Shown here piece after piece: positions 11,112-22,990 of a DNA stretch of 64,000 bases. Each line of letters opens with the position of its first letter. Within the stretch, counting starts at the first letter, position 1. Location of the stretch: contig CANTFK010000781.1 of assembly GCA_947646735.1 (NCBI GenBank), forward strand, positions 95,754 to 159,753. Reading direction: 5' to 3'. The notes under the pieces are model-generated. The model was not told the origin of the DNA, made no database searches, and saw only the letters and a program-made list of their open reading frames with translations. Source of the stretch: Peronospora farinosa (lineage: Eukaryota > Oomycota > Peronosporomycetes > Peronosporales > Peronosporaceae). The translations under genes were made by a program, and so were the position numbers.

Positions 11112-11400
11112 CTTGTAGCATGCAGTAATCCATACATGAGCTATAGAAACGACGGAACCTCTGCGGGAATGGAGAGTTGTAATCAACTCTGAGGCGCAAC
11201 GCCTTGCGCCTAATAAATTATTAGCGCTAATTGGGGCCGATCAAAATGATCATAAATTAACCCAAGGCCCGGAAGTGCTTAGTGCACGTCTGGAGGCCTT
11301 CGCGCGTTATGAGTTAGCGTTAATTGGTCAATTTCATGACCATGTAGCGTCGGCTTTGCCGAGCCGAAGGCTCGACCGCTTGTATTAAGCGTAAAAATCT
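11112..11400 (+). pseudogene. E6 gag N-terminus, truncated
   Basis: Read on the plus strand, about 11190-11370 translates with QGPEVLSARLEAFARYELA, closely matching QGPEVLNARLEAFMRYEAT in the E1 gag. The fragment stops at the E5 LTR (11417); the rest of E6 is not seen in this orientation. Confidence 0.7.
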
Positions 11401-11416
11401 TCGAAGAAAAGGATAG

Positions 11417-13001
11417 TGTAACGGGGTGTATCCTTACAACACTAGCCATAGATAAAGCCATATTACATAAGTAGTTATATCCTACACCCGAGATAGCGGG
11501 CGTAGCCATTCGTATCTCTATTTGCAGGTAAGTGAGCTTCAGTCTCATTATCAGCCAATAGAAGAAGGGATCTGTAGTGGAGTGGTTCCATTCGTTTAAG
11601 AATCACTCGTCTATATAATAAAAGAATACTGTCCGTCCGTCTGTCCGTGCGATCCTTTTACGGCATTCGGATTGGCTACTTTTGCGTTATTCGCTAATTT
11701 TGGATTGGCTGATTTTGCATATTAATGCGAGCAGGTCAGTTGTACACGGGCTCAAGTTGCATCAAAAAGTTGTTTGACACACCTATAGATAACCAACATA
11801 TACGGACCAACGTATGATGTCATGCAATGAATCTGTCGGACATCTATATTTAAAAAAGGTTAGCATGACTAAAATCTATATCGTAAGATCATTATAATAA
11901 AATCTCGTTTGTCGTGTAATATAAATGAGATATTCGGAACGACGGGTACACGTTAATCTCATACCCATAAGTTTAGCTTATATATATGACCAATTATACG
12001 AAAAATTTTAAGGCATACTTTGGTTACTGCGTCCGTCGGAACGACGAGTACATATTGACCTGCGAAACGACAGGTACACATTGACCAGCGTCGACAGGTA
12101 GACCTTGACTTCCGTACACATTGACTTTTATACTTATTCATTTACCTTAAACTATCCGATACAACAAGGTAAAAAGATGGGTACGGAGATTTCTTAGCAG
12201 ATTTTACCTTACCATGTCAGTCGGAACGACGGGTGAGCATCCATATTCTAATGTAAATGGTGGCCAAGGGTACTATAAGCGTAAAATCGCGCACCTATCC
12301 GTCGGAACGACGGGCACTATCATAAAGCTGCACACAGGCTAAGAAGAGCATAAAAAGTGTTTGAAGCTCATATAGATAATCATATTCGGTCATTTGTTCA
12401 CATTTGAATCTATATATTAAACCGCGCGCACCATGTCTATCGAAACGACGGGTACACATCCTTGCGAAGCGCTCCATTAATTATGCCCATATACTATCAG
12501 CGTAGACCTCGCACGCATTTCCGTCGGAACGACGGGTGAACACCCTAGCAATTCGTTGCGATTAAGATGCCTATACATACTACTTTGCACCGTCGGTACT
12601 ACGGGTGAACACCCTTAATTGTACGATATGCTATTAGCGTAGAGTTCGCTGTCCTTTTCGTCGGAGCGACAGGCACACACCCTAGCAGCGTCGACATTGC
12701 GCAGCGTTCCATCGAAACGACGTGATATAAACTCAATAAGAAACTATTTTCGTAGACTTCGCGTACTAAATTCGCGGAAAATGACGTGTAAACACCCTAT
12801 CAAATCGCTGCGTTCAAAATGCCTATATATTCAACTTCGTACCGTTGGAACAAAACCCTAGTATTTAGTATAAAAACATATATATATATATATATGAATC
12901 AGTCAAAATTAACCTTAAGTGCACTAGTTATTGCGCGCAAACTTACGCTTCCTCATAAGACCTATAATGTGTGTATGTACCGGAGATCTAGCCCCGTTAC
13001 A
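11417..13001 (+). repeat. E5 5' LTR (with insert 11610-12861)
   Basis: It starts TGTAACGGGG and ends CCCCGTTACA. The outer blocks match 29080-29225 and 44740-44930. Removing the insert joins CACTCG to TATTTAG, which aligns with CAGTCGTACTTAG in the right LTR. Confidence 0.85.
11610..12861 (+). mobile_element. Helitron-like non-autonomous insertion with repeated hairpin ends
   Basis: The insert is defined exactly by comparing the two E5 LTRs: no target duplication, start TCTATATAATAAAAG, end AACCCTAG (5' TC, 3' CTRR), with T following the 3' end. These are Helitron features, although the 5' host base is G, not the usual A. No Rep/helicase code is present. The body holds about ten copies of a hairpin module near CCGTCGGAACGACGG (loop GAA), several followed by ACACCCTAG, like repeated copies of a Helitron 3' end. 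A (TA)n tract follows at 12878-12895. Confidence 0.65.
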
Positions 13002-13003
13002 CC

Positions 13004-13016
13004 TAGTAGCACTTCG
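13004..13016 (+). other. E5 primer-binding site, decayed
   Basis: Two bases after the LTR the sequence is TAGTAGCACTTCG, compared with TGGTAGCACTTCG in E4. One G-to-A change destroys the TGG that pairs with the tRNA CCA end. Confidence 0.55.
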
Positions 13017-13073
13017 CAGTCCTTCCAACGAGTATAAATGTTCCTCTGACGCAGGGCGCTAGAGGGGGGGGGG

Positions 13074-13800
13074 TTGCTATCGCACGATGACTTCGAGCAC
13101 CTGACCCCCTTCAGTGGGAAGCCCTGCGTCGCCTGGCCGACTTGGCCGGTCTTACTACCGTTGTTTCCATGCTCAAGGATAAGCCTGAGCGGCTCCAACG
13201 AGTACCAATTAAATACTACGTCAACCGCGAGCTCGCCGAATTACGCCAGCAAGCTTCAACTCCCGCAGTTGTCATGGGTTCTAACGTCATTAAACTCGAC
13301 GTTTCGATCTACAGAGGCAAGGGCCCAAAGCGCCTCGCGCCCAATCGTTGGCTTTATGAAGTGGAAATCGTTGTCCAAGCCCGCCAGCTAACGACGCAGT
13401 CTACGCGTATCCACTTTTTCCTGTCCAAGTTGACTGGTAAGTAAAATGAGTGGGCATTAAGAAAGCTTGTTGCCAATCTGGGATGTTTACTGGACAGGAA
13501 GGCCCTGAAGGATGACTTGCGCTTGGCGTTTGAGCCTCCGCAAGACGAGCACCACCATCGCTCCGCATTCCTTGCTTTGCAGCAGGGTAGTCTGTCAATG
13601 CTGGACTACATCCAATGTGCGCGACATCTAGTATCGTGCATAGTCGCCGAACCTATCGACACGGTGACATGATCGTGACCGGGATGAATGCTGGGCGTCA
13701 GCGTTTTTACTTTGCGTGGAAGCCTCCCGATTCTCTTAAAAAAGGAGGTCAGCATTGCCCTTCGTGAAGAAATTAGTGTCTTGGCTTCACAAGTAAATCA
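13074..13800 (+). pseudogene. E5 gag
   Basis: One frame from about 13142 encodes IKLDVSIYRGKGPKRLAPNR and FFLSKLTGK, then a stop codon, then EWALRKLVANLGCLLD and LRLAFEPPQDEHHHRSAFLA, ending in VSCIVAEPIDT. This is the oomycete Gypsy gag pattern. A frameshift near 13670 leads to GMNAGRQRFYFAWKPPDSLK. Remnants of a basic nucleocapsid region lie at 13970-14130. Confidence 0.82.
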
Positions 13801-14133
13801 CTCGCTCCCCCTACGCGCCGCTCAGGATCCTGGGCCAATGTAGCTCGATGCGATCGAGCACGACACAAGTCATAAGCATTCTTCCAGTCGTAATTCTTAA
13901 AATCCTTGGCAGCAACGAATCTGGTCGGCTTTCGCTGTCGTAATTTTGAACACCGCGAAGCCGTTTGTCGCGCCCCTGCATCAGTGCTCGCTGTCACCTA
14001 GTCGGACCTTTTCGTCTCTCTCGCTGGGCAGCCAAAAAACGGCGAGAAACAGTAGGCATGGCGCGTCCTACTAGGCGAGGACGGAAGAACGTGCCTAAGG
14101 TGGCGACACGTTCTCCTAGCCCCGCTGTGTATT

Positions 14134-14542
14134 ATGCGCAGCTTTACGTCCATCAATGATCCGCGTTTATTTGTGCTCAGTGTTCACGTTGACGGTGCGT
14201 CGCGTCCATTTCGCGCTTTGCTGAACTCCGGCGCGAAAACAATTTTTTCCGCGCCGACAGTCTTTCGATCCCCCTGGAGATTGCGTGTCCGTGATTCTCC
14301 TGAGGAAATGGTCGTTAAGTATGCAGACGGCAAGCCTCGCACGCACCGAAAACATTCGGTGGTAAATCCTTACCAGTTTAATACTTTTACTAGTAGTGAT
14401 GAATTTCAAGTTATTGACTTGAATGGATCCTTTTTTGACTTTATTTTGAGATGCCGTGGCTTTCGCGGCATCGACCCGACATTGATTGGCTTACCCGTAC
14501 GGTCCAGCCACGTGACATCGATGTTAAAGCGGTATTCGAAGT
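14134..14542 (+). pseudogene. E5 protease, catalytic Asp lost
   Basis: FRALLNSGAKTIFSA aligns with the Gypsy protease active site, but the expected DSG or DTG is NSG, which removes the catalytic aspartate. Downstream, in another frame, is HRPDIDWLTRTVQPRDIDV, the usual region after the protease. The gene is cut at 14543 by E2. Confidence 0.78.
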
Positions 14543-15796
14543 TGTGGTGGAGTGGGTTCTCAAAATTGTATGATGAGACCCCAAACCACTCACTGTGCCG
14601 GACTGCCGACTGTCCGAGGGGGTACCCCGATGCCGCGTAAGAACCTTCTCTCACCTTGTGTACCCGTCGGCTGGCGGGTTGCACTCTTCGGAGGACTTGG
14701 TGAAGATGTAGATGTCTGCCTTGAGGGAGGTAGACCTGGGGGGCCTCGAGTGGATATGCTTCACTCGGTGGGCCGGTAGGTGTCCACTCGATCGACCTTG
14801 TCGAGAGTGAACTTAGAGCCAAATTCTTCAGGGGCGCTTGTCGTCCCTGGCCTTTTCCTTCTGTTTCAGGGGTATTAACCACCCGACCTTTACGGTGCTC
14901 CCGGACCTTGAGGTGAGGGAGACCGCTTCCGATAGCGGGTCTTGGGGGGTGTTGATACTCGAACGAGCTCACAGGCCAAATATATCCTGGAGCTCTATTC
15001 GCCCTTGAACTTCGCTACGCAAATGTCTTCGACGGGGGGCCAAAATATATCCCTTCCCGGAACAGTGAGTAACTTAGAACAAGTCCTTCTTAGGTGACGG
15101 AGTCGTGCCACGTAGATCGCAAATTGAGTAGTATTTAATATAGTCCTATCCTTTTAACTCCTTTACTCTATCCTTGCCTGAAGCTCTGATTCCTTGCGTC
15201 GACTAGTCTGATCCTTGAATTAACTGGTCCGGAGTGGCCGAACCCCGAGGGGCCGAGGTCGACTGATGAGGGACCCAGGTCTACCAATGAGGGACCAGGT
15301 CGACCAACGAGGGGCCGAGGTCGACCGATGAGGGACCGGGTCGACTGATGAGGGACCCAGGTCTACCAATGAGGGACCGGGTCGACCAACGAGGGACCGG
15401 GTCGACCAATGAGGGACCCAGGTCTACCAATGAGGGACCCAGGTCTACCAATGAGGGACCCAGGTCGACCGATGAGGGACCGGGTCGACCGATGAGGGGC
15501 CCAGGTCGACCTATGAGGGACCAGGTCGACCAACGAGGGGCCGAAATCGACCGATGAGGGACCGGGTCGACTGATGAGGGACCCAGGTCTACCAATGAGG
15601 GACCGGGTCGACCAACGAGGGACCGGGTCGACCAATGAGGGACCCAGGTCTACCAATGAGGGACCCAGGTCTACCAATGAGGGACCCAGGTCGACCGATG
15701 AGGGACCGGGTCGACCGATGAGGGACCCAGGTCGACCTATGAGGGACCCGGGTCTACCAACGAGGGGCCAGGTCGATCAATGAGCGGCCATGATCA
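14543..15796 (-). repeat. E2 3' LTR
   Basis: On the plus strand it runs from TGTGGTGGAG to CATGATCA; the reverse complement begins TG and ends CA. The polypurine tract is probably the minus-strand CAAAGGGAGT at 15797-15806. It contains the minisatellite 15243-15780. Confidence 0.8.
15243..15780. repeat. Minisatellite in the E2 3' LTR (20-21 bp unit)
   Basis: Over 20 imperfect copies of GGTCGACCAATGAGGGACC and variants (GGTCTACC, GACTGATG). Long open frames on both strands here only translate the repeat. The same unit occurs in the other LTR (25873-26245) and inside E2 at 18068-18172. Confidence 0.92.
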
Positions 15797-15805
15797 ACTC
15801 CCTTT

Positions 15806-15825
15806 GGTACCGGTTAACCGGTACC
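15806..15825. repeat. Perfect 20-bp palindrome beside the E2 3' LTR
   Basis: GGTACCGGTTAACCGGTACC equals its own reverse complement. Its first half, with the preceding ACTCCCTTT, is repeated just outside the other LTR (26260-26277), where unrelated flank would be expected. Confidence 0.85.
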
Positions 15826-16117
15826 CTGATACTGATTTTCTTCGGCGGATCCTGCGGATTGTCCTCCACCAACGGTCGCTCCCCTTCGAGACCCCTGTCT
15901 ATCTGGTCCCCTGTCCCTGACCCACGGCCTATACTCCGCATCCAACTGGAGTCTGGGACCTCCACATCACAAAATTAGCACTTCACCACAGCCGCCCCTT
16001 GCACTTGCTCAACCGTACAACGGATTGAGCACGCGCATGTTTTCACTTCCTTCGTCACGTAGGTCCTTTACTGTCCCCTTTGTTGCTCATCCATCTCTAA
16101 CTCGTGTCTGTCCAGCC

Positions 16118-17879
16118 ATGTCTTCCCCTGGTTCTGACCGACCGTCTGCTTACCCACCGTCCGCTGATCCACCGTCTGAAGAGTCGCCGTCGCGCCTTCG
16201 GTTGCCTCTCCATATAGAGGGGTGTCCTTGACCGACCTTCCCGGGCCGGTGTCTTCGCCGTTGAGTGCTGCTGAAACTGTTGTCGTTCACAGCTCTCCTG
16301 TTTACACCGCTTTGCCTCCTGCCGAGACAGCAGATGCTCCTGTCACGCCGGCCCTCATGGTTGACCGTCCGTCTTCCGTACCCGTCAACGTACGGGCAGC
16401 TCTGCAGGAACTGCAAACTCTCGCGGACGCCCATTCCCGCCGCATCGAAGACTGCGAGGGTCGGATAGGTGTCCTTCCCCCTTCGGCCACCTTGTTGGAC
16501 ACTCGTTGTGAGCGGTTGGAGGAGACGTTGCGCGACAATTCTCGGCTGGTGGCCCAACTCCGCGAAGCTCTCCAGCGCGAGACTGCACTGGTGGACCGTC
16601 TGCGATGGAAGGTCGACCACATCCGAAGCCGGTACTCGCTTCTCGCCGCAGAGCTCGAACATGTCGACTTCTCTGACGGGCCACCTTCAGGACCAGCTAC
16701 TCCTTCGGCAGCTTCGCCCCCGGCCGTATGTTCCCCTTCGAGGCCGGCGAAAGCTCTTGGTAAACGGTCCCGGCGGCCGTCACCCCGGGTACCCGCCAAA
16801 GCCTCTAAGCTTCCGAGGCCTGACGCCTCTACGATACCACTGTCGGCGGTCTCTGGTGGTCGTTCTCCTGTCGTGCTTGAGTCTTCGGACGACGACCTCA
16901 GCGACGACAGCGAGACCCTTCGGGCGGCTCTGACCAAGTCTCGTTCTGCTAGTCGGCGCCCCGCCTGTACGTCTTCCGTCGACGTCCGCTCCTCCATCGA
17001 GGTCCACCTCGGCTACCGGCCTCTCGCTGAAACGGGCGATGTTCGGGACATCGGACTCGGAGACCGAGTCGTCTGCGGAGAAAGACAAGAGCGCGCCTAC
17101 TGTTGCGGACAACACTTCGCCCCCCTTCAGCCGACTTCAGCCTGCTTCCCAGAGACGCCATGATCCCCGGGTACATGCAGTCGAAGACCTTCTCCGCCGC
17201 GGTAGTGGCACCTTGGCCGGTCGACCTGGTCAATTCGTGGTGCATTGTTACAATGTCTTCCACAGACTTGGTCGACCAGCTGGATCCACCTTGGGGTTGG
17301 TTTGGCCCTCCGGACGGAAACCTCGACCGTCCCCCCAAATGGAAGAGGTCGTTGGTGAACCCTCCAATGATCCAGAGATTGCTGGCGACGGAACCTTGGG
17401 TGGAAGCTCGTGTTCCCATGCAACCCGTTTCCTTCCGACCTGTTGGCTGGTTCGCCCAGTTGGCGGCGGTTTACACCCAGTTTGACGAAGAGCATAGCCA
17501 AGCACTTTGGGAGGCGACCCGCTGCCTGTGGATCTCCAAGGACCAAGCGCGAGAGAACTCTTTCCTCGCGTCATATCAAAACGCGCGGAAGAAGCGTCGG
17601 AGTCGGGCGACTCGAGCGTGGCGGGAGGTGGTCGACTTTATCTTCGTTGAGATTAGCAAGGTCCGCTGCGATCTCGACATTTTCCTGGACCCTTTATTCC
17701 GTCATCTTCCTCGAACCCGCCGTGTAGTTTACTGGTACCCTGGTCGTGAGGAGGGATCGGACCCAGTCGACCTGCTCGAGGCCCTTCGGGTGTCGGATTC
17801 CGCGTGGCCGTGGCTTAGCCAAATATCGGTTGTCTTCCGTACCCCATCCTGGAGCTTTATTCCCACGCCTCAAGGGTAA
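16118..17879 (+). pseudogene. E2 antisense accessory ORF (opposed to pol)
   Basis: GC-rich plus-strand reading frame, in three frames: MSSPGSDRPSAYPPSADPPS at 16118, then 16222 to about 17100 (313-residue frame) and 17103-17879 (258 residues). The second part has a heptad-rich coiled coil (CERLEETLRDNSRLVAQLRE), then acidic Ser-rich stretches (ESSDDDLSDDSE). The last part is Trp-rich (DPPWGWFGPPDGNLD, TEPWVEARV, RATRAWREVVDFIF). No domain is recognised. TEPWVEAR resembles TEPWWRAR in the matching ORF of E4, hinting at common descent. Here it does not reach the chromodomain. Confidence 0.55.
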
Positions 17880-18067
17880 GTTTGGGCCGCCCATTTAGGT
17901 CTTCCTTTGAACACGAACCTTCGTTCTCTTCGATCCTATATTTTGTGCGTCTGTCCATCTTCCATCTTCTCTGCCATACTTTCATCTGTTCCAGGTGATC
18001 GTGGCAATCTTCCTCCTTTGTTCTCCATTCTTCTATACATCGGACTCGTGAAAGGTCGAGGTCTCCC

Positions 18068-18172
18068 CATAGGAGACCCAGGTCTACCAACGAGCGACCG
18101 GATCGACCAATGAGGGATCAGATCTACCGATGAGGGACCAGGACTACCAATAAGGGACCAGGTCTACCTTTC
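18068..18172. repeat. Internal copy of the E2 LTR minisatellite unit
   Basis: About five units such as GACCAGGTCTACC and GATCGACCAATGAGGGATC lie between the opposed ORF and pol. The same motif fills part of each LTR. Confidence 0.8.
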
Positions 18173-18244
18173 AAGGATCTTGCTACAGTTTGGTTAATTT
18201 CATGGCTTTGCATTACTTCAAAGCGGTTATGGCCTGTCTTCTTG

Positions 18245-18405
18245 CGCTAGAAGTCGCGTATTAAATCTCCGCAATTTAGATCCACCCACGTGTCCCTTCC
18301 ATTGCACGAGGAATCCTCGTTGTTGCCTTCCATACCGAGTTTTTTTACCTGTGCGGCTCTCTAAAATTTCTTCGACTTCATACTCGCCTTCCTCCAATTC
18401 CCGCA
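18245..18405 (-). pseudogene. E2 chromodomain
   Basis: The minus strand gives YEVEEILESRTGKKTRYG and then GFLVQWKGH, the chromodomain signature. A frameshift follows, after which TWVDLNCGDLIRDF continues the usual Gypsy chromodomain tail. Confidence 0.75.
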
Positions 18406-18406
18406 C

Positions 18407-19430
18407 TCAGCTGTCTTCTGGTAACAGACATTCGTCGAAGTCAACTCGATCTGCTCTATCCACTTTCAGCTTGCTGCTAGGTCGATCTGGGAACTCACTG
18501 ACGGGCTTGAGCTTGGAGATGTGCACGATTGGGAATAGATATATTTTGTACCTCGTAATTCCAAACGTACTGCATGGTCTCCGACTTATCTCCCGGACTC
18601 GGAACGGTCCGTGCCAGAGGTGGGACAATTTCGTGGCATACCCCTCTTTCATCCGGTCTAAGTATAGCCATACCCGGGACCCTGGCTGAATTTCGTGGCC
18701 GGCTACCCCTTCATTATGCGCTTGCACCCGAGCCTGATTAGCCGCTCGTAGGTTCTCGTTGACTTGGTCTCTCGCTCGCTGATAGTGACTTTGAATCCGA
18801 TATCTCCATCTCCGAGGTCCTGATTCTCGCTATCGAGTGTTTACCACCGGTAAAATAGTCTCAAGAGTGGTCCTAGCATTCCATCTATGGACCAGATAAA
18901 ACGGCGCTTCTTCCCGCACTCTGTCTTGAGCCGTGTTTAACGCGAACGTTAAACGTTCCGCGTATTCATCCCAGTCTCGCTGTCCCACATCGGCTACGTA
19001 CATCTTGAGCGATCTCGCTAGAGTCTGGACCATTCTCTCCGCAGTGCCGTTCGCTTGAGGTCGGTAGACCATGGTCGCTCTCTGACGTTGACCCACCATG
19101 CGACTGAACGCTCGGAAGAAGTCCGACATAAACCCCGGCTCCCGATCATGACGAATCGTCTCACTGGCACCAAAACGGCGGAAAACGCATTCTCATACCC
19201 CTCAGCTACTGTCTGGGCTGCCGTTACGCACTAGCCTTAGCCATCACATAACCTGTGAACAAGTCGACCCAGATCAGTAGTTCCGTATTTCTTTTATACG
19301 ACTTAAGGAGAGATGGTATGTGGTCCATCGCGATAACTTGGAAAGGGTCATTCCCCACAGACTTCCCTTGTAAAGTGGGCCTTCCTTTCCAGTCTCACAA
19401 TCCATGCACTGACCCACACATTTCTGAACG
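18407..19430 (-). pseudogene. E2 integrase, incomplete
   Basis: Only parts remain: a CxxC stretch near 19400 (CVGQCMDCETGK), then 19129-18830 with YRPQANGTAERMVQTLARSL (the region of the third catalytic acid; the E sits in TAER), and the C-terminal barrel 18727-18407 (ATKLSHLWHGPFRVREI). Frame breaks and missing segments between the zinc finger and core make it inactive. Confidence 0.78.
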
Positions 19431-19443
19431 CTCCGGAAATAAT

Positions 19444-19734
19444 TTAATGCCGTCGCTCCATTGGCTCCAACAGGTCAAAACCCAGTAACATGCCCTCATA
19501 TTCAGCCTCATTCACTGTAGACTTGTCGAGATATTTCGATGCAGCTGCGACTATAGTCCATTCAGGGAGTCTCCACACAATAGCGCTACAAGCATCTCCC
19601 CCTTGTTTCACCCGGGCCGACCCATCGAAACTCATCACATACAGTTCTTCATTTAGTTCCACTGTGGGCGTCGGTAGGTCGGCCACTTGCCTATACTGCT
19701 TTTTGGGAGCAATTGACGACAGAATGGAGTCCAC
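19444..19734 (-). pseudogene. E2 second RNase H domain
   Basis: MSFDGSARVKQGGDACSAIV and STVNEAEYEGMLLGFDLL show the first Asp and the Glu of an RNase H of the type often called archaeal or plant-like. It follows the normal Gypsy RNase H (19795-20200). Dual RNase H is known in plant Tat elements and, to my knowledge, in some oomycete Gypsy elements. The end carrying the last acids is not visible. Confidence 0.75.
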
Positions 19735-19794
19735 ATTCTCTCGAGGCGTGATGCTGGCTGCTAACGCCCCCAGTACCTGGTCCTCGCCTTTCTT

Positions 19795-21329
19795 TCATTT
19801 CACAATCTCCAATGTCCACTGTGACAACAGAGCAGCCCAATTTCCCAAGCGACCTTGCAACCCCGAAGACTTCACTAGCCAGGCTAGTGTAGAATGCCTC
19901 GTCAGAACCTTGAGAGGTCGGGTGACCAACATCGTGAAGCAAGTTTCCAATATCCGTAACAACGCCAGCACTTCCTTTTCCACTGTGCTATAGTTCACCT
20001 CGTTTGACTTGAGGGTTCGGCTCGTAAACATTCCCGGCATATACAGGCCGTCGTAATTCTGCACCAACGACGCCGAGATATCCCAATCACTTGCGTAGAC
20101 AATGATGACCGCCTCTCTAGCCGGGTCGAAATGTCGTAGGATGGGCGCCGTAGCAATCTTGTTCTTGAGCATGGCAAACGCTACTTGTACCTTCGACCAT
20201 TTTTCTTCGTCGTCTTCCTGGGCCGCCACTTCCTCGTTAGCCTTTAATTTGCACCTCCAAGCGTGAAAATCCACCTCTCTCAGTTCGTAAAGGATCAACG
20301 CGTATATGGCATAATCTTCGATGTACCTGCTGTAGTAATTTAGGCTTCCTAGAAAGGACTGCATAGCCTTTAGCGTTGTCGGTAGAGGTAGGTCGACCAA
20401 AGACTGAAGATCTTTTGGGTGGGCCTCTAGTTCCCCTTTGGAAACTCGATGCCCAAGATACTCGACCTTCCGACATCCCCACGTACTCTTGACGGCACTG
20501 ACCGACAAATTCCAGTAGTCACACACGTCTAGCAGCCGCTCCACTTTCTGGCATAATACGTCCCACGATTCGGCCGGAACAAGTATGTCGTCAATGTATG
20601 ATCGTCGACCCAATATAGAGAGGCCCGAGTTTGCATCTGGTTCCCCTATTGCGAACAAATCCTCTGTTTCCTCTGTGGCCGCCCCTGGCGAAGTCCGTAA
20701 GAATCCATATAACGCATTATCCAACAACCTTTGATATATCTGAGGCGCATTCTTAAGCCCAAAGGCATCCGAAGCCATTCAAATAATCCCAGTGGAGTAA
20801 CGAAAGCTGAGATTAGTCTCGCCCTTTCGGTCATACTAACGACCCAAAAACCACTCGCCATATCAAGGGAACAGTACCATAAAGCTCCGTCCAAGTCTTC
20901 CAGTAATTCGTTAATCAACTGCATCGGGTATACCATGAGCTGGGTGAGATCATTCACCAACCGATAGTCGATACACAATCGAATATCGACCCCATTCTTC
21001 TTCACGATAATTACAATTGGGCTGGCTTATGGCAAGGTGGAAGGCTGAATGATCTTTGCTGATAACAGTCCCTTGATCAGGTCGGCTAGCTTCTCTCTGA
21101 ATTGAGGGGCCACCTTTCGTACGCGTTGCGCGATCGGTCTTGCGTTCCCTACATCGATATCGCATATCGCTCCTCGGGCGGCCGGGGGTAAGGCGTTACC
21201 TTTGCCCATCAGCAGATGTCGTTTCTTCCATATTATTTGTCGCAACCGGTCCACCTCTTCGGGAGTGTTCCCATCTGGATCAGGAATCTGTATATCTTCT
21301 AACGCAATGCCTTCAGATGAGGGGTACAC
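19795..21329 (-). pseudogene. E2 reverse transcriptase-RNase H
   Basis: 21329-21027 holds the RT N-terminus (QRVRKVAPQFREKLADLIKG). 21005-20646 holds the fingers and palm (DIRLCIDYRLVNDLT, LDMASGFWVVSM, LFEWLRMPLGL). 20778-19795 has the catalytic box SYIDDILVPAESWD, VEYLGHRVSKGELEAHP, MQSFLGSLNYYSRYIEDYAI and RNase H with VNYSTVEKEVLALLRIL. Frameshifts separate the three blocks. Confidence 0.9.
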
Positions 21330-21344
21330 TTCCGGTACGACCGC

Positions 21345-22400
21345 TCACCCTGGCCTTATGTCCTCGGCCCAAAGTTTTCCACTCTCGAAAGAACACACCT
21401 GGTCATCTGCCTGTAACAAGTCTACCAGTTTGACTTCCTTCTCATTGGTGGTGGTCACTGCATGTAGGTCTTCTTCAAATACACTCCGCTTTTGGGCGGT
21501 CCCCTCCTGCCAATTCACCCTCTCTTCGCACAGTTGTTCTTCACTGTCAGGTACCGGTTGGTGTGCCATATTCATCATTGGGGCCTGCGGTCGCTGTAAG
21601 ATGTGTGACGGAGTCTTATACTCTGGTCTCTCCACTAGTGGCCCCTCTTCCTCTTCCGTTGGGTCGACCTGATGGTCGACTTGGTCGGTGGTAGATTCAT
21701 AAGCCAGATTTAGCCGTTCCGCATATCTTCGAGAGCCTACCGAGACAAACCCTGGCGTTCTCGGAACTTGCTCCCTGATCAACCACATACCTACCTTGGT
21801 ATCTTCATGCAATGTTAAGGGGCGAGGGCTGACATTGGTTATCTTCAAAATCGGTCGACGTCCTATCCCTTGTATCATGGTGGTCACCCATCGTTCGCCT
21901 CTCGTGACCCACAATTTCCACTGTTCTGAGGTCGACCTTTTGAGAGGCACTTTCGTACATCCTCCACCGAATATCTGTACATACCGACCCAATTTCACAT
22001 CCGATACTCGAGTATTATACAGTGTCCTTAGCCCAGTCAACTGTACCTTGACCTCATCGGGAAGACAGAGAGTTTCGTCGGCCAAGTCTGACCGGATACC
22101 GGCTAGGACCATGAAGTTTATCCCCAAAATTGCATCTTGACCCACCATATGGCCTACCCACACCTAAAGATGTACACCAAGTTCCCATTCAGAGTGACCT
22201 TGATGCGAGAGCACGCCTCCGTGGTGTATACGGCTTCCCCAATACCAATACATTCTTGTCGTTCACTTTCATCAATTTTGCAGCCTACCCTACGAGCAAA
22301 GGCGATATCCAGGATGGATATCTCGGCACCAGTATCGAACAACAAATTTGCATGGTCGTTGTTGACCTTTCCAGAGCTTTCGCTTGCCTGAACCATTTAA
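21345..22400 (-). pseudogene. E2 protease and linker
   Basis: ANLLFDTGAEISILDIAFAR carries an intact DTG aspartyl protease site, followed by DAILGINFMVLAGIRSDLA, the typical second motif. A frame change at about 22160 splits the two. The following linker is acidic and not conserved to my eye. Confidence 0.82.
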
Positions 22401-22990
22401 TAGGGGCGTGGTATTTCCAGTACCCCCTAGACTCGCCTGGCAATATGTCCAACTCCATTACTGAACTTTCTCGAACAAAAATATTAGGTTCATTCAAAGA
22501 AGCAACATGGACCACAGGGTAATTTCCAATCTTCGATATATTTCCAATCTTAACTGGAATACCCGTCCCCTCCTTGGGCTGTTTCTCCACATATGCAAAG
22601 ATGCAACAATTAGAACGCTCGGCTCGTACCAGATTCCAACCTAGCGAGCGTCCTAATTTGCCAGCTTCTCGAGTTTCTCCGGGAACATCCCTGCATGCTT
22701 GGCTGGGTTGTACCATTGACGGAGCACATTGTAGAACTCCTCCATCTGGCACTTCCCAATCTCTTGAATCTCTCCACAACCCCGGCACACAAACAGGCAG
22801 CGATCTGATGGGTGACCCTTCCTTCCACAGCGGTCGCAGGTCAATCTTTTCCAGCAATTCAGATCTCCGTGTTTTTTGGACCCGCAATATGCACATCTCG
22901 TGTTAGGGGTCGCTGATGATGGGCCGGGTCGCTGGTCCACTGCCTGGCGCTGTTGGTCGGCCTCATGGTCGGTAGATTCTTTGAGAACCT
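22285..22990 (-). pseudogene. E2 nucleocapsid zinc knuckles
   Basis: The frame 22940-22653 has CAYCGSKKHGDLNCW, CDRCGRKGHPSDRC and CRGCGEI, Cys-rich RNA-binding knuckles of gag. A frameshift near 22650 leads to IGNISKIGNYPVVHVASLNE, the stretch before the protease. Confidence 0.8.

Noticed and set aside
12878..12895. TA repeat as a feature of interest
   Set aside because: An ordinary microsatellite beside the Helitron-like insert.
15243..15780. CRISPR-like array of short repeats
   Set aside because: Units are contiguous with no spacers, the genome is eukaryotic, and the block lies in an LTR.
15281..15783. 100-residue open frames on both strands in the E2 LTR
   Set aside because: They only translate the 20-21 bp minisatellite; both strands are open because the unit has few stop codons.
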